Shown piece after piece: positions 1 to 7,400 of a DNA stretch of 10,642 nucleotides. Origin of the DNA: Dehalococcoidales bacterium (GTDB taxonomy: Bacteria; Chloroflexota; Dehalococcoidia; Dehalococcoidales; UBA2162); contig NYYM01000093.1 in the NCBI GenBank assembly GCA_002685815.1, forward strand, positions 1-10,642, written 5' to 3'. A model generated the notes under the pieces. That model saw only the letters and a list, made by a program, of their open reading frames with translations, was not told the DNA's origin and searched no databases. Each line of letters begins with the position of its first letter. Positions within the stretch are counted from its first letter, which is position 1. The translations under genes were made by a program, and so were the position numbers.

Positions 1-423
1 CATGTCGAGAAGCTCGACCGCTTCCACGGCCTTGTTGTTGATGATGGCGAAGAGTTTCTTATTGACGCGGTTCAGGAAGATTGTGGCCAACCCCGCGCCG
101 AAGTGCGAAAAGATGTGGGTCCGTTGGAACCATTCAATTTCATTGAAGGGCTGAGTGAACGGCTCAAGGACGAATGCCCTGAACTCGTCGTATTTCGCCT
201 CAACGGTGGCGCGGAAGCGAGCGGCCGTCCGGTGACCTCCGCTCTGCACATGCCCGCCGTCGTACGCGAACTGGTAGAAGAACTCGATGAATTGCTGGCG
301 ATCCATCTGGGATAGATTCTCTAGAGTAAGCGTCCCTGCATAGTGATCTTCTTGAGCGGAATGCGGGTGATCCTGGAACCACTCAAGAAACCCGTTCACC
401 AGTTCGCGTGTTGGTTTCTCCAC
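1..423 (-). CDS. Probable McrB-like AAA+/GTPase protein, N-terminal part (3' end beyond left edge)
   Basis: Only the first 141 codons are present; the frame is still open at position 1. The start is GTG at 421-423, chosen because a clean AGGAG site (431-435 on the plus strand) lies 7 nt upstream. The visible part has an acidic, aromatic-rich helical start (ELVNGFLEWFQDH), a segment GGHVQSGGHRTAARFRA and then HFGAGLATIFLNRVNKK followed by AIINNKAVEAV. From memory this pattern resembles the N-terminal substrate-recognition region in front of the AAA+ GTPase domain of McrB-type restriction proteins. The motor domain itself is not in the window, so the assignment is an inference. It is the last visible gene of the minus-strand cassette, 137 nt downstream of the helicase-nuclease stop. 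Its own good ribosome binding site suggests independent translation. That it is coding is secure; the McrB label is moderate. Confidence 0.6.
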   Translation of the reverse strand, partial: MEKPTRELVNGFLEWFQDHPHSAQEDHYAGTLTLENLSQMDRQQFIEFFYQFAYDGGHVQSGGHRTAARFRATVEAKYDEFRAFVLEPFTQPFNEIEWFQRTHIFSHFGAGLATIFLNRVNKKLFAIINNKAVEAVELLDM

Positions 424-560
424 TGCGCTACTCCTGTTAATGTTTAGAGGGCGCTCGGGCGATAACTTGGCCCGCAAGAGCCTGGGGGATAGTTCCCGCT
501 CGGATAAGCTGTGTCTCCGCGTGAGCTAACATGAGGCTAGCACACAGCTAGTTATCCTAA
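424..560. other. Intergenic gap with imperfect 13-bp inverted repeat
   Basis: This gap separates the helicase-nuclease stop from the McrB-like start. The arm 502-514 (GGATAAGCTGTGT) is complementary to 542-557, apart from a 3-nt bulge at 549-551, giving 6 plus 7 base pairs around a 27-nt loop. A smaller hairpin (CTAGC/GCTAG, 537-551) would compete with it. In the direction of transcription the structure starts only 3 nt after the stop codon. No U-tract follows, so a classical intrinsic terminator is not supported. An RNA-processing or attenuation role is possible. I see no convincing -35/-10 pair for the downstream gene. Confidence 0.5.
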
Positions 561-3437
561 TCATGCTGATTTATCGCTAGTCCACCATGCGGGTTGGCTC
601 TCCCTCGTGAACCAGTTGTTGGTATCGTTGTTCCCGGAAGGGGCAAATTCGAATCTAACTTCTTTGAATTCCTTTAGTAACTGATCCAATTCAGGCCCCC
701 CTATCACCCATAAGACCCCGCCTTCAGCTCTCATGTCCTTCACGTCGAGTCCATGAGATCTAAGACGCTCGACGAGACTTCCCGTTCTCCCCGTGGGTGT
801 CGGCGAGGTCCGCACCTTTTTACGACGCCTCGGCCCTCCTCGTAGCGTTGGCTTCGCTGCCGCGGTCGGCTCTTGAGACGTGTTCGCAGGTTTGGAAGGC
901 TCATCCCGGACGGCACTGGGTTCTCCAGGCTTAGCACTTGGGCCAATATTTGGTTTGCCATCGGACCCAGATCCTGGGACATGGATCATGCCGAACGATT
1001 CAACAAGCCGGCCATCTATCAGCAACTCTTGTATGCTGTACTCAAGTTGTTCAGTGATCCGGGGGCCAGTTCGTTCGAATCCCATCCTCCTAGCCACTAC
1101 TGTGATCAGGTCTCTGCGGGGGACTCCGAATTCTGCTCTAGCTATGGATACCGTAATTGTTTCTAACTCGGTCGGAGGGATGTGTCCAAAGGTTATATCC
1201 GCGGGCGAACGTGGTGCACGATTAAGTTGTTCGTCTCTGAACCAGATGAAATTCCCGAGTGATGCCGCCTTCTTGTCGCCACGAATATCCCCGTTGGTTT
1301 GAGCGGAATCGATATGCCTCAAGATTTTGTCCCGGTTCCTGGACCTAATCTGACCGAGTCCGTAGCAATCCCGAATCCGATCAATCACCACATCCTTGTG
1401 AACAGGGCCTTCAACTTCCACAATACTCGTGATTAGTTTGATGAGGTTATCACTCGGCTCGTATTGCAGGTCTCCTCCCGATGTCGGGGGTAAGGTGTCA
1501 GGGGCTTTCTGATATGGCTCAAGGTGGAATTCCAAAGGTGTCGAAGGATTAATTATTTCCATGGGAGAATCGGAGTCAGCCAGATCACTAGATGGCTCCG
1601 GGATGGGTTGCCCAACTCCTGACTTATCCTCATCCAAGTTCAATCTAGACCGTGCAGCGGCTAGTGATTCTTCGACCTTTGTTAACTCGGCTTCAGCATT
1701 ACGAATCCATGAAGTGGACCAGATGCGGTGGATTTTCCATCCGAGGCCTTCCAGTACCTGTTGTCTAAGCCAGTCTCGATCCCGTGCCGCGGCAGTAGAG
1801 TGGTATGTTGCCCCGTCGCATTCAATACCTAGATCGTGTTTCGTGCCATCTTCAGACAGGATAGAAAGGTCTATCCTGTAGCCCGATACTCCTACCTGTC
1901 TAGCCACCTTGTGACCCCTGGATATGAGCGCACTCTCGACAGCTTCCTCAAAAGGTGACTCGAGTTCTGCTGATGAATCCATGGTGACATGAGCTTCGAA
2001 TGCCTTCTCAGGATTTTCGGCATATTCCAGATAACGTCTCAGCAGCCTCCCCCCTTTCTGCTGTGAATGGATATCGGTTGCTCGAAGAGAGTGCACCAGG
2101 TCCACACGCTGTCTCGCCCGGGAGACCAACACGTTTAGCCTGCGGTCGCCTCCCTCCTGAATCATCGGCCCAAAGGAGGGGTGCACTACGCCAGACTCCA
2201 CCGTAGGGCCGTATCCAATGCTTATGATTATGTGGTCTCGCTCATCACCTTGAACCCTTTCGAGGTTCTTTACGAAGAAAGGCTCTCTAGGCCGTTCGTT
2301 GAACCGCCCATCTAAGTCACGCTCTTGGATTTTGCGCTCTTCCACCAATTGCTCAATCAGATCTGCCTGTGCCCTGGATAAAGCTGCAACACCCAGAGTT
2401 TCCCCGACGGGTCTTGTTCGAAAATGTTCAAATACAAGGTCTACCACTCGCTCCGCTTCCTTCCGGTTGGTCCGAGTAGCAGTCGGGGAGGATTTGGATC
2501 CGGCATCATAACGACCATCTGGCACGAAAACATCGTGTACCCCATACCACGAGTCAGTGATGCCAGGGGAAGGAAATGTCAGTAGTGGGTTATCCCGGTA
2601 GAAGAAGTTATTGGAGAAACGTATGAGGCTCTCATCCTTACTGCGATAGTGGACTCTCAGGTGAGCATCTTCGAACGGTCTCCCCAGTAGACCTATCGCA
2701 GCGTCTAGGATGCTTTCTCTCCCGACAAGCTGATCTATCTCAGTGTCATCGTCATCATTCACAATGGTGTCATCATCATCTGATAACGAGCGGCGCCAGA
2801 AATTGCTTGGAGGAAGCTGTTGTCTATCCCCTGCTAGAATCAACTGGGTGCCCCGGAGGATGGCAGGAACGGCATCCTCCGGGAAGACCTGAGACGCCTC
2901 GTCGAATATCACCACATCGAACATCAGAGTTTCTGAAGCGTCGCCAGAGAGTGGAAGATATTGACTCACAGCAAGTGGACTCATGAAAAAGCAAGGCTTC
3001 AATGTTTGAATAAGCCGAGGTATTCTCTTAAATAGTTCCCGGACTGGCCACTGGCGTCTTTGCTTCGAGAGCTCTCCACGCAGTATTCCTAGTTGACTAC
3101 CACTGACTGAACTTCCGTGCAGGTTGGGATACTGCTGAAGAACCCTCTTCCGGACTTCGGTTTGCGCCGCGACCGGTAGTTGCTCGTCCAGTTTTTTGAA
3201 CTTGGCAATCAGGTCTTCCTGCTCTGACGATGCAAAAGTGGCCAGCAAAGGCTCTTGTTCATATATCCAGTCAAGCCAGGACCTGAAGATTCGGCGTTCA
3301 ATTATTTGAGGCACCAATTCACTATCTTGGGTCTCATTACGAATCTGCTCTGTCGTAGACGGTCCCAGGACAACATCGAGGTTCTCAACTGCGGCCTGAT
3401 ACAGCATCCAATCGCTCGCAGAGTTTGCATCGTCCAT
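561..3437 (-). CDS. C-terminal half of split DUF4011-family helicase: SF1 helicase motifs II-VI, Vsr/DUF559-like nuclease, DUF3320
   Basis: The 958 codons from the first in-frame ATG encode the second half of a large SF1 helicase-nuclease. Visible motifs: Walker B VIFDEASQ (176-183), motif III LILAGDRQQLPP (199-210), HYRS (263-266), VQGDERDHIIIS (395-406) and motif VI RRLNVLVSRAR (432-442). A PD-(D/E)XK-type nuclease of the Vsr/DUF559 (MTES_1575) kind follows: ESPFEEAVESAL (493-504), RIDL with D523, IECDGATYH (538-546) and GWKIHRIWSTSW (566-577). DUF3320-like winged-helix segments lie at about 670-735 and 755-815. A last module (about 885-952) contains GGVLWVIGG and ends in PAWW. Walker A is absent here and lies in the upstream ORF. 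The frame is continuous with that ORF through TGA 3483-3485, and ATG 3437 has no recognisable SD. It is therefore more likely the distal part of one interrupted gene than an independent gene. Confidence 0.85.
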   Translation of the reverse strand: MDDANSASDWMLYQAAVENLDVVLGPSTTEQIRNETQDSELVPQIIERRIFRSWLDWIYEQEPLLATFASSEQEDLIAKFKKLDEQLPVAAQTEVRKRVLQQYPNLHGSSVSGSQLGILRGELSKQRRQWPVRELFKRIPRLIQTLKPCFFMSPLAVSQYLPLSGDASETLMFDVVIFDEASQVFPEDAVPAILRGTQLILAGDRQQLPPSNFWRRSLSDDDDTIVNDDDDTEIDQLVGRESILDAAIGLLGRPFEDAHLRVHYRSKDESLIRFSNNFFYRDNPLLTFPSPGITDSWYGVHDVFVPDGRYDAGSKSSPTATRTNRKEAERVVDLVFEHFRTRPVGETLGVAALSRAQADLIEQLVEERKIQERDLDGRFNERPREPFFVKNLERVQGDERDHIIISIGYGPTVESGVVHPSFGPMIQEGGDRRLNVLVSRARQRVDLVHSLRATDIHSQQKGGRLLRRYLEYAENPEKAFEAHVTMDSSAELESPFEEAVESALISRGHKVARQVGVSGYRIDLSILSEDGTKHDLGIECDGATYHSTAAARDRDWLRQQVLEGLGWKIHRIWSTSWIRNAEAELTKVEESLAAARSRLNLDEDKSGVGQPIPEPSSDLADSDSPMEIINPSTPLEFHLEPYQKAPDTLPPTSGGDLQYEPSDNLIKLITSIVEVEGPVHKDVVIDRIRDCYGLGQIRSRNRDKILRHIDSAQTNGDIRGDKKAASLGNFIWFRDEQLNRAPRSPADITFGHIPPTELETITVSIARAEFGVPRRDLITVVARRMGFERTGPRITEQLEYSIQELLIDGRLVESFGMIHVPGSGSDGKPNIGPSAKPGEPSAVRDEPSKPANTSQEPTAAAKPTLRGGPRRRKKVRTSPTPTGRTGSLVERLRSHGLDVKDMRAEGGVLWVIGGPELDQLLKEFKEVRFEFAPSGNNDTNNWFTRESQPAWWTSDKSA

Positions 3438-3444
3438 GAGTTTT

Positions 3445-3465
3445 TTCGACCAGGCCTTGATCGAA
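3445..3465 (-). other. Hairpin just downstream of the in-frame TGA
   Basis: Read on the minus strand, TTCGATC, a 7-nt loop AAGGCCT, then GGTCGAA form a 7-bp stem with one G-U pair. The stem begins 17 nt after the TGA and ends 38 nt after it. The placement is compatible with a recoding element, but the stem is short and may be chance. The only nearby start (ATG 3437) lies just beyond it. Confidence 0.3.
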
Positions 3466-3482
3466 TCGAACTTAGCATCTCG

Positions 3483-3485
3483 TCA
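3483..3485 (-). other. In-frame TGA interrupting the helicase-nuclease gene
   Basis: The upstream ORF ends GPWDS-TGA, and the downstream ORF resumes in the same frame (48 nt, 16 codons, from the first base of the TGA to ATG 3437). Removing this codon joins the halves into about 2059 residues with all helicase motifs in the normal order. The context is TCA TGA CGA. A CGA-to-TGA change (C-to-T at a CpG) would be the simplest origin. UGA followed by C is a relatively weak termination context, so some readthrough is conceivable. UGA is an ordinary stop elsewhere here (for example at 561-563), so a UGA-sense genetic code is not supported. Confidence 0.9.
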
Positions 3486-6400
3486 TGAATCCCACGGACC
3501 TTCATCTAATTGGTAGGTTTCCATAAGAGAGTCGGTCTGAGTCCTGAACTGCTGGCGAGCACTAGCAAATGACTCGGAGATCTGTTCGTATGTCTCCGGG
3601 GCTTTCGGTTGTTCTATGTGCAGGAGCAGAGTTGGAGTTAGCCTGTCTGACGGCACCATTTCAGTTAGTTTAGCGGCCCAACTGAGACAGTCGAGGACAT
3701 CCGTCCAGTCGGTGTCAAATCCCTTAAAACGCACTCCGAAATCTGCCTGGAGAATCTCTGGAGCACTGTAATGGTCGTCTTCTAGTATCCGGAGTCTGAC
3801 ACCAGAACTTATAAACCCTTGCAAGGTCAGAAGGTCATCCAACTCTCGACGTGCTCTCGTGAGAACAATAGCGACCGCCTTCTCGATCCGATCCACGGTT
3901 GGAGCAGCTTCGCCAATCAATTCCGCAAAGGAAACCAATGTGATCTGGTTTCTCTTGACTCGCTCCACCTCCGGGGCACTATATCCATCGTCAAGTAATG
4001 CCTGAACTCTTGTGGAGAATTGTTTCAGGATCTCAGCCAAATCCCAAGACCGGGAAGCACTGTCTATATCTGTCAGAAGGCTTGCTAAGTGCTTCCTGTT
4101 GCCAGTAGAACCCTCCAGCAATCTTTCAACATCATGGAGATTCTGCAACAAGCCATCCCAGTCAGTATTTCGGCCAGTGTATCGACCTCCCAATGCGGAG
4201 GTTATCTCTGTCTCAGCCCGAGTCCACTCCCATAGCCGTGCCTTGAGCTGCAATATCTCCTCGACATTATTCAATTCATGATGAAATGAAGTCTTATCCC
4301 GGCCGCGTCGGAATGCCTGTAAGGTTTTCCTGTCGCGCCGGTAACTGAATCCCAGGAATCTCTTCAGACCGCTACTGTAGTCCGTCCTGAACCTAATCAA
4401 CATGTCGCGGTCAACTACGTCTAAGATTCCCGGCTCGAATTCCGAGAATAGGAGCTTCTCTCGTTCATCTAAGTCATAGGAAAGATTACGTGCATTCTCT
4501 ATGATGAGATCTGTTTTCTCTATTCCCAGCGATTCAACCCATCTCAGTGGCACGGGACCAACTCGCCCGATCGAATTGGCAATTTCTTGGATGCTATTCA
4601 AGGCCCCCAAGGTCTCCCCTTGCGTTGTATCGAGGAACTTCGCTAGCTCTATTCCACAGGACTGCATCTCGTTAAGCGCGTCTCTGAGTGCCAGCAACTC
4701 GGAAAATGTAGTTTGTTCCCTCTGAACAACCCGCACACGCCATTGAAGCCCCAGCAATTTCTGTAAGCGATTATCCTCCTCAGGCGACACAACAAGTTGC
4801 TCTTCAAGATCAGCCCAATCCCAATCTGGCAATGGGCTGCCAAAGGCCTTTGTGAGATCTTCTATCAAACGGACTCTCTCAGACTGAAGCTCCATCTCCA
4901 GAGCCGCAACGTTCTTGAGACGATCAGAATCCGTACTTTGAATCCAAGACGTAGGCACCCCAGATCCTTTGGAAAGATGACGCGCCACGTTTTCTGATGT
5001 GTCGACATCTCGCTGAGTTTCCGGTACTGCTAACCCAAGAGCGTCTGGGGGGCTAGAGATGGCGGACTGTACGGCTGTGACTGCCTCGCCGATTGTTTGC
5101 ATGTCACGACGAATATCGTCTGCCAGTTCAAGTGACGGAGTTCCTTTCTTCATCACTCGCCAGTGACTAGTCCAGTGCTCTCTAAACTCCCTGGGCCTGA
5201 GGCGGATACGACCAGCAGCCTCACGGATCTGAGCCAAACGTGGCTGGTCCAGCTTCTCTATGTCGTCCACATCAAAGGGAACATGTGGAACGCTACGAAT
5301 GGATGCAAAGTGGCCTTGGACTTGGAAGGCTGTCCAAGCCAGAGGATCCCGTCGTTGATGGAGTGCTCGCACGATCCTATTGAGTTGCCGCCGCTGCTCC
5401 TCTAGTGCCGCATAGTCGAATTCCCGTTGTTGGACCGTTCGGGGGTCGTTTACCGATTGTCGAAGCTGATCGTACACATTGGCTTTGCGACCACGTTCAC
5501 TATGCAAGTCCAGAGAGAACGTTTCAAGCCCCTTCTCATCGAGTCGATTCTTTACCATGTCCAGAGCCGTAGTCTTCTCGCTGACAAACAGAACGGACTT
5601 CCCTTCAGCCAATGAGGTAGCAATGATGTTAGCTATGGTCTGGGTCTTGCCTGTACCAGGAGGGCCATGGATTATCAGGTGTTGGCCCGCTCTGGCTTTC
5701 GCGATTGCAATCAACTGGCTGTAGTCGGTTGGAAGAATTGCAAACTGGTCACGGACAGGCAGGAGGTCGTCCAGCACACCTCCGACAAGGTCCGCGTCTT
5801 TTGGAATTTCGACAGGAAGTCCAGTAGGAGTGTCCCGCTCCGTTTCTGCAGGCTCGCTACCAGCTAGCGCCCGCACAATCCGGTGATCTGTACCGTTCTC
5901 CTTAACCAGTTCAAGATCACGCCACATAGCAAGCTTGGAATATGCGAATGTGGACAGGTAAACATCGTCCAGTACTTCCCATTCCGGTCGATCCTGTATC
6001 AGATTCCGGATGGTATCGAGGTATTCTCTGGGAGTTTCGATGCCCGCAGAGATTTCAGGCAGCACGAAACCAAACTCAGACAGCTTTGCCGCCAGAGTGG
6101 AATTCATTTCCAGGTCCTCTTCCTCCGGTCTCAAAGTGAAATGGTCCCGGGGTGAAGGCCTTTCCAATTGGCAGGGCAGGAGCAAAAGAGGTGCAAGAGG
6201 TGGTTCAGGTTCCTCTTTTGCCACTTTGGAGGAGACTCTTCTGCCAGTCTGCGAGGAGTTTCGGAAAGGTTCAGGAGGGGGGGCTGGATCTACCCAGCGC
6301 AGGAGACCTAAAGCGAGGAACAGGACATTCAGGCCTTGTTCCTCTTGGAACTGATTTGACCTGCGTCGCAGATTTCCCAACCGGCGCTGGACGTCAACGG

Positions 6401-6740
6401 GTGAACCATCGCCCCTAAGGTCACCTTGTCTTACGTAGGGGCCCGGTTCATGTTCCTGGATGTCCTCAGTTTGGGTGAAGCCTCTTGTCCGCCGGCGGGA
6501 TCGAGATTCGGCATAGTCGAAGGTCAGGCCACGTTGTGGTAACTTCAGCAATGCCTCAAAAATGCTGTCAGGGCTATGTTCTGCTATTTGGACGGGTGTC
6601 CTAAACTTCCCGCTGGATGTCCTTCCCGCCTTAAAGTACAGAAGGCCGTTGCCTCTATCTAATTGGAGGAGCCTCTTTTGCCAATCGGCAACGATTTCCT
6701 GAAAGGTTCGAGAGGGTGGAGGGTTAGTTTGCTCTGTCAT
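3483..6740 (-). CDS. N-terminal half of split DUF4011-family helicase: DUF4011 and Walker A motor segment
   Basis: This ORF has 1085 codons. The N-terminus carries a DUF4011-type signature (WQKRLLQLDRGNGLLYFK, 20-37; most relatives as I recall them have an RN in place of GN). Next comes a Q-motif-like region (ILPTDYSQLIAIAKA, about 335-349), Walker A GPPGTGKTQTIANIIA (359-374) and motif Ia VLFVSEKTTALDMVKNRL (383-400). The remaining 650 or so residues are charged, helix-rich insert with few hallmarks. Walker B and later motifs are missing because the frame stops at TGA 3483-3485; they appear in the next ORF. The start ATG overlaps the stop of the helix-turn-helix gene (ATGA), and GGAGG at 6747-6751 gives ideal 6-nt spacing, so start and coupling are well supported. 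The intact architecture (DUF4011-helicase-Vsr-DUF3320) is one reported in surveys of anti-phage defence genes. Alone, this half should not be a working helicase unless it pairs with the other half. Confidence 0.88.
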   Translation of the reverse strand: MTEQTNPPPSRTFQEIVADWQKRLLQLDRGNGLLYFKAGRTSSGKFRTPVQIAEHSPDSIFEALLKLPQRGLTFDYAESRSRRRTRGFTQTEDIQEHEPGPYVRQGDLRGDGSPVDVQRRLGNLRRRSNQFQEEQGLNVLFLALGLLRWVDPAPPPEPFRNSSQTGRRVSSKVAKEEPEPPLAPLLLLPCQLERPSPRDHFTLRPEEEDLEMNSTLAAKLSEFGFVLPEISAGIETPREYLDTIRNLIQDRPEWEVLDDVYLSTFAYSKLAMWRDLELVKENGTDHRIVRALAGSEPAETERDTPTGLPVEIPKDADLVGGVLDDLLPVRDQFAILPTDYSQLIAIAKARAGQHLIIHGPPGTGKTQTIANIIATSLAEGKSVLFVSEKTTALDMVKNRLDEKGLETFSLDLHSERGRKANVYDQLRQSVNDPRTVQQREFDYAALEEQRRQLNRIVRALHQRRDPLAWTAFQVQGHFASIRSVPHVPFDVDDIEKLDQPRLAQIREAAGRIRLRPREFREHWTSHWRVMKKGTPSLELADDIRRDMQTIGEAVTAVQSAISSPPDALGLAVPETQRDVDTSENVARHLSKGSGVPTSWIQSTDSDRLKNVAALEMELQSERVRLIEDLTKAFGSPLPDWDWADLEEQLVVSPEEDNRLQKLLGLQWRVRVVQREQTTFSELLALRDALNEMQSCGIELAKFLDTTQGETLGALNSIQEIANSIGRVGPVPLRWVESLGIEKTDLIIENARNLSYDLDEREKLLFSEFEPGILDVVDRDMLIRFRTDYSSGLKRFLGFSYRRDRKTLQAFRRGRDKTSFHHELNNVEEILQLKARLWEWTRAETEITSALGGRYTGRNTDWDGLLQNLHDVERLLEGSTGNRKHLASLLTDIDSASRSWDLAEILKQFSTRVQALLDDGYSAPEVERVKRNQITLVSFAELIGEAAPTVDRIEKAVAIVLTRARRELDDLLTLQGFISSGVRLRILEDDHYSAPEILQADFGVRFKGFDTDWTDVLDCLSWAAKLTEMVPSDRLTPTLLLHIEQPKAPETYEQISESFASARQQFRTQTDSLMETYQLDEGPWDS

Positions 6741-6958
6741 CCTAAACCTCCATTCCGGTGTGCTCGTCCGTTCGCAGGACGGCCACGCGTCTCCTGATAC
6801 GTGCTTGCGAAGGACTCCACTTCTGTTCTAGGGATAAGCCAGCCGACACTCACTTTCTCGCCCTTCAACTTGCCGATGCGACAGAAACGTTTGACCGTTT
6901 CCGGATGAAGGTTAAGTGTTGAAGCGGCTTCTAAGACAGTCAAGACATCTCTCTGCAT
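6737..6958 (-). CDS. Small excisionase/MerR-like helix-turn-helix DNA-binding protein
   Basis: The protein has 73 residues. Residues 5-52 match the HTH_17 (excisionase family) pattern: VLEAASTLNLHPETVKRFC, a turn rich in K and G (GKLKGEK), then VGWLIPRTEVESF. The C-terminal 20 residues are basic and probably disordered. The stop overlaps the helicase ATG by 4 nt, so the two are translationally coupled and this is the first gene of the cassette. Such proteins act either as recombination directionality factors or as local regulators. No integrase is visible here, so regulation of the cassette is the better guess (inference). The inverted repeats at 7037-7117 are candidate targets. The SD is weak or distant (GAGG about 12 nt before the ATG). 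Confidence 0.8.
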   Translation of the reverse strand: MQRDVLTVLEAASTLNLHPETVKRFCRIGKLKGEKVSVGWLIPRTEVESFASTYQETRGRPANGRAHRNGGLG

Positions 6959-7129
6959 TGGTAGGCTATCCTCAATAATTTGGAATTAGTGTCAATCAGC
7001 ATTAATTCTAAAGGCCTAGGAAAGTTTTGTCATCCCCGAACCCTCGAACCCCCATTCGAACCCTGGATTTGTAGCTGAACCGTAGCTGAGTGTGAGTAGG
7101 GTTCGAACGGTTCGAACAGTTTCCACCCG
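6959..7129. promoter_or_regulatory. Control region upstream of the defence cassette
   Basis: There is no gene here. Near the helix-turn-helix start the DNA is AT-rich, with a GAATTA/TAATTC inverted pair (6983-6988, 7003-7008) and, on the minus strand, a consensus -35 TTGACA (6990-6995). I do not see a good -10 at standard spacing, so the promoter call is tentative. The outer half carries the TTCGAA-centred repeat cluster listed separately. Confidence 0.4.
7037..7117. repeat. Cluster of TTCGAAC-type direct and inverted repeats, possible operator
   Basis: CGAACCC occurs three times (7037-7043, 7045-7051, 7057-7063). A perfect 10-bp inverted repeat pairs TTCGAACCCT (7055-7064) with AGGGTTCGAA (7098-7107). 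GGTTCGAAC is tandemly duplicated (7100-7108, 7109-7117). GTAGCTGA occurs twice between the inverted arms (7071-7078, 7082-7089). The cluster lies 80-160 bp upstream of the helix-turn-helix start and just outside the putative IS end. A multi-site operator for a DNA-binding protein is the likeliest reading. Its resemblance to a tRNA T-arm is superficial. Confidence 0.65.
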
Positions 7130-7400
7130 TGTAGACCGTCAGCGAAAATGGGACACATATGGGCCCGAGATTAATATAGCCTTACGGTAGGTGAAGCGAG
7201 CTCCCGACGGGAGGATAGAATATCCCTGAGAAGGAGCAACAGTGACTGAGAACACAGAAGATAAGAACCGAGCCGCTAAAGAACGGAGCCAGGACACCAA
7301 GCGATTCGTTCGTCAGGTTAGGTCAGCCACCCGTAGGAAATACACCCCAGAAGAGAAGATCCACATCGTCTTGGAAGGCTTCCGGCGCGAAGGCCCCGTC
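7130..7400 (+). mobile_element. Left-end fragment of an IS3-type insertion sequence
   Basis: A TG-initiated terminal-repeat-like stretch (TGTAGACC followed by CAGCGAAAATGGGACAC, about 7130-7153) precedes a transposase OrfA start at the usual distance. Small hairpins (CTCCC/GGGAG at 7201-7213, GGATA/TATCC just after) lie before the ribosome binding site. No right end or OrfB is present; the similarity stops at about 7400. The exact left boundary is a guess, and no matching inverted end was found elsewhere in the window. Confidence 0.5.

Noticed and set aside
103..315. Plus-strand ORF of 70 aa
   Set aside because: It lies antisense inside the McrB-like gene, has no SD, and the minus frame carries the recognisable motifs.
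3302..3505. Minus-strand 67-aa ORF spanning the TGA gap
   Set aside because: It is in a different frame from both helicase halves, so it neither bridges the interruption by frameshift nor shows family motifs.
6277..6283. G7 homopolymer as a phase-variation tract in the helicase gene
   Set aside because: Seven bases is short, the frame is intact through it, and no alternative-frame product makes sense.
873..6418. Many plus-strand ORFs of 60-140 aa opposite the helicase halves
   Set aside because: All are antisense to long frames with clear helicase and nuclease motifs; their composition (Ser/Arg/Cys-rich) is typical of shadow frames.
7037..7117. tRNA or attachment-site remnant suggested by GGTTCGAA words
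   Set aside because: No acceptor stem, anticodon arm or CCA-proximal pairing can be built; the words fit a repeat cluster better.
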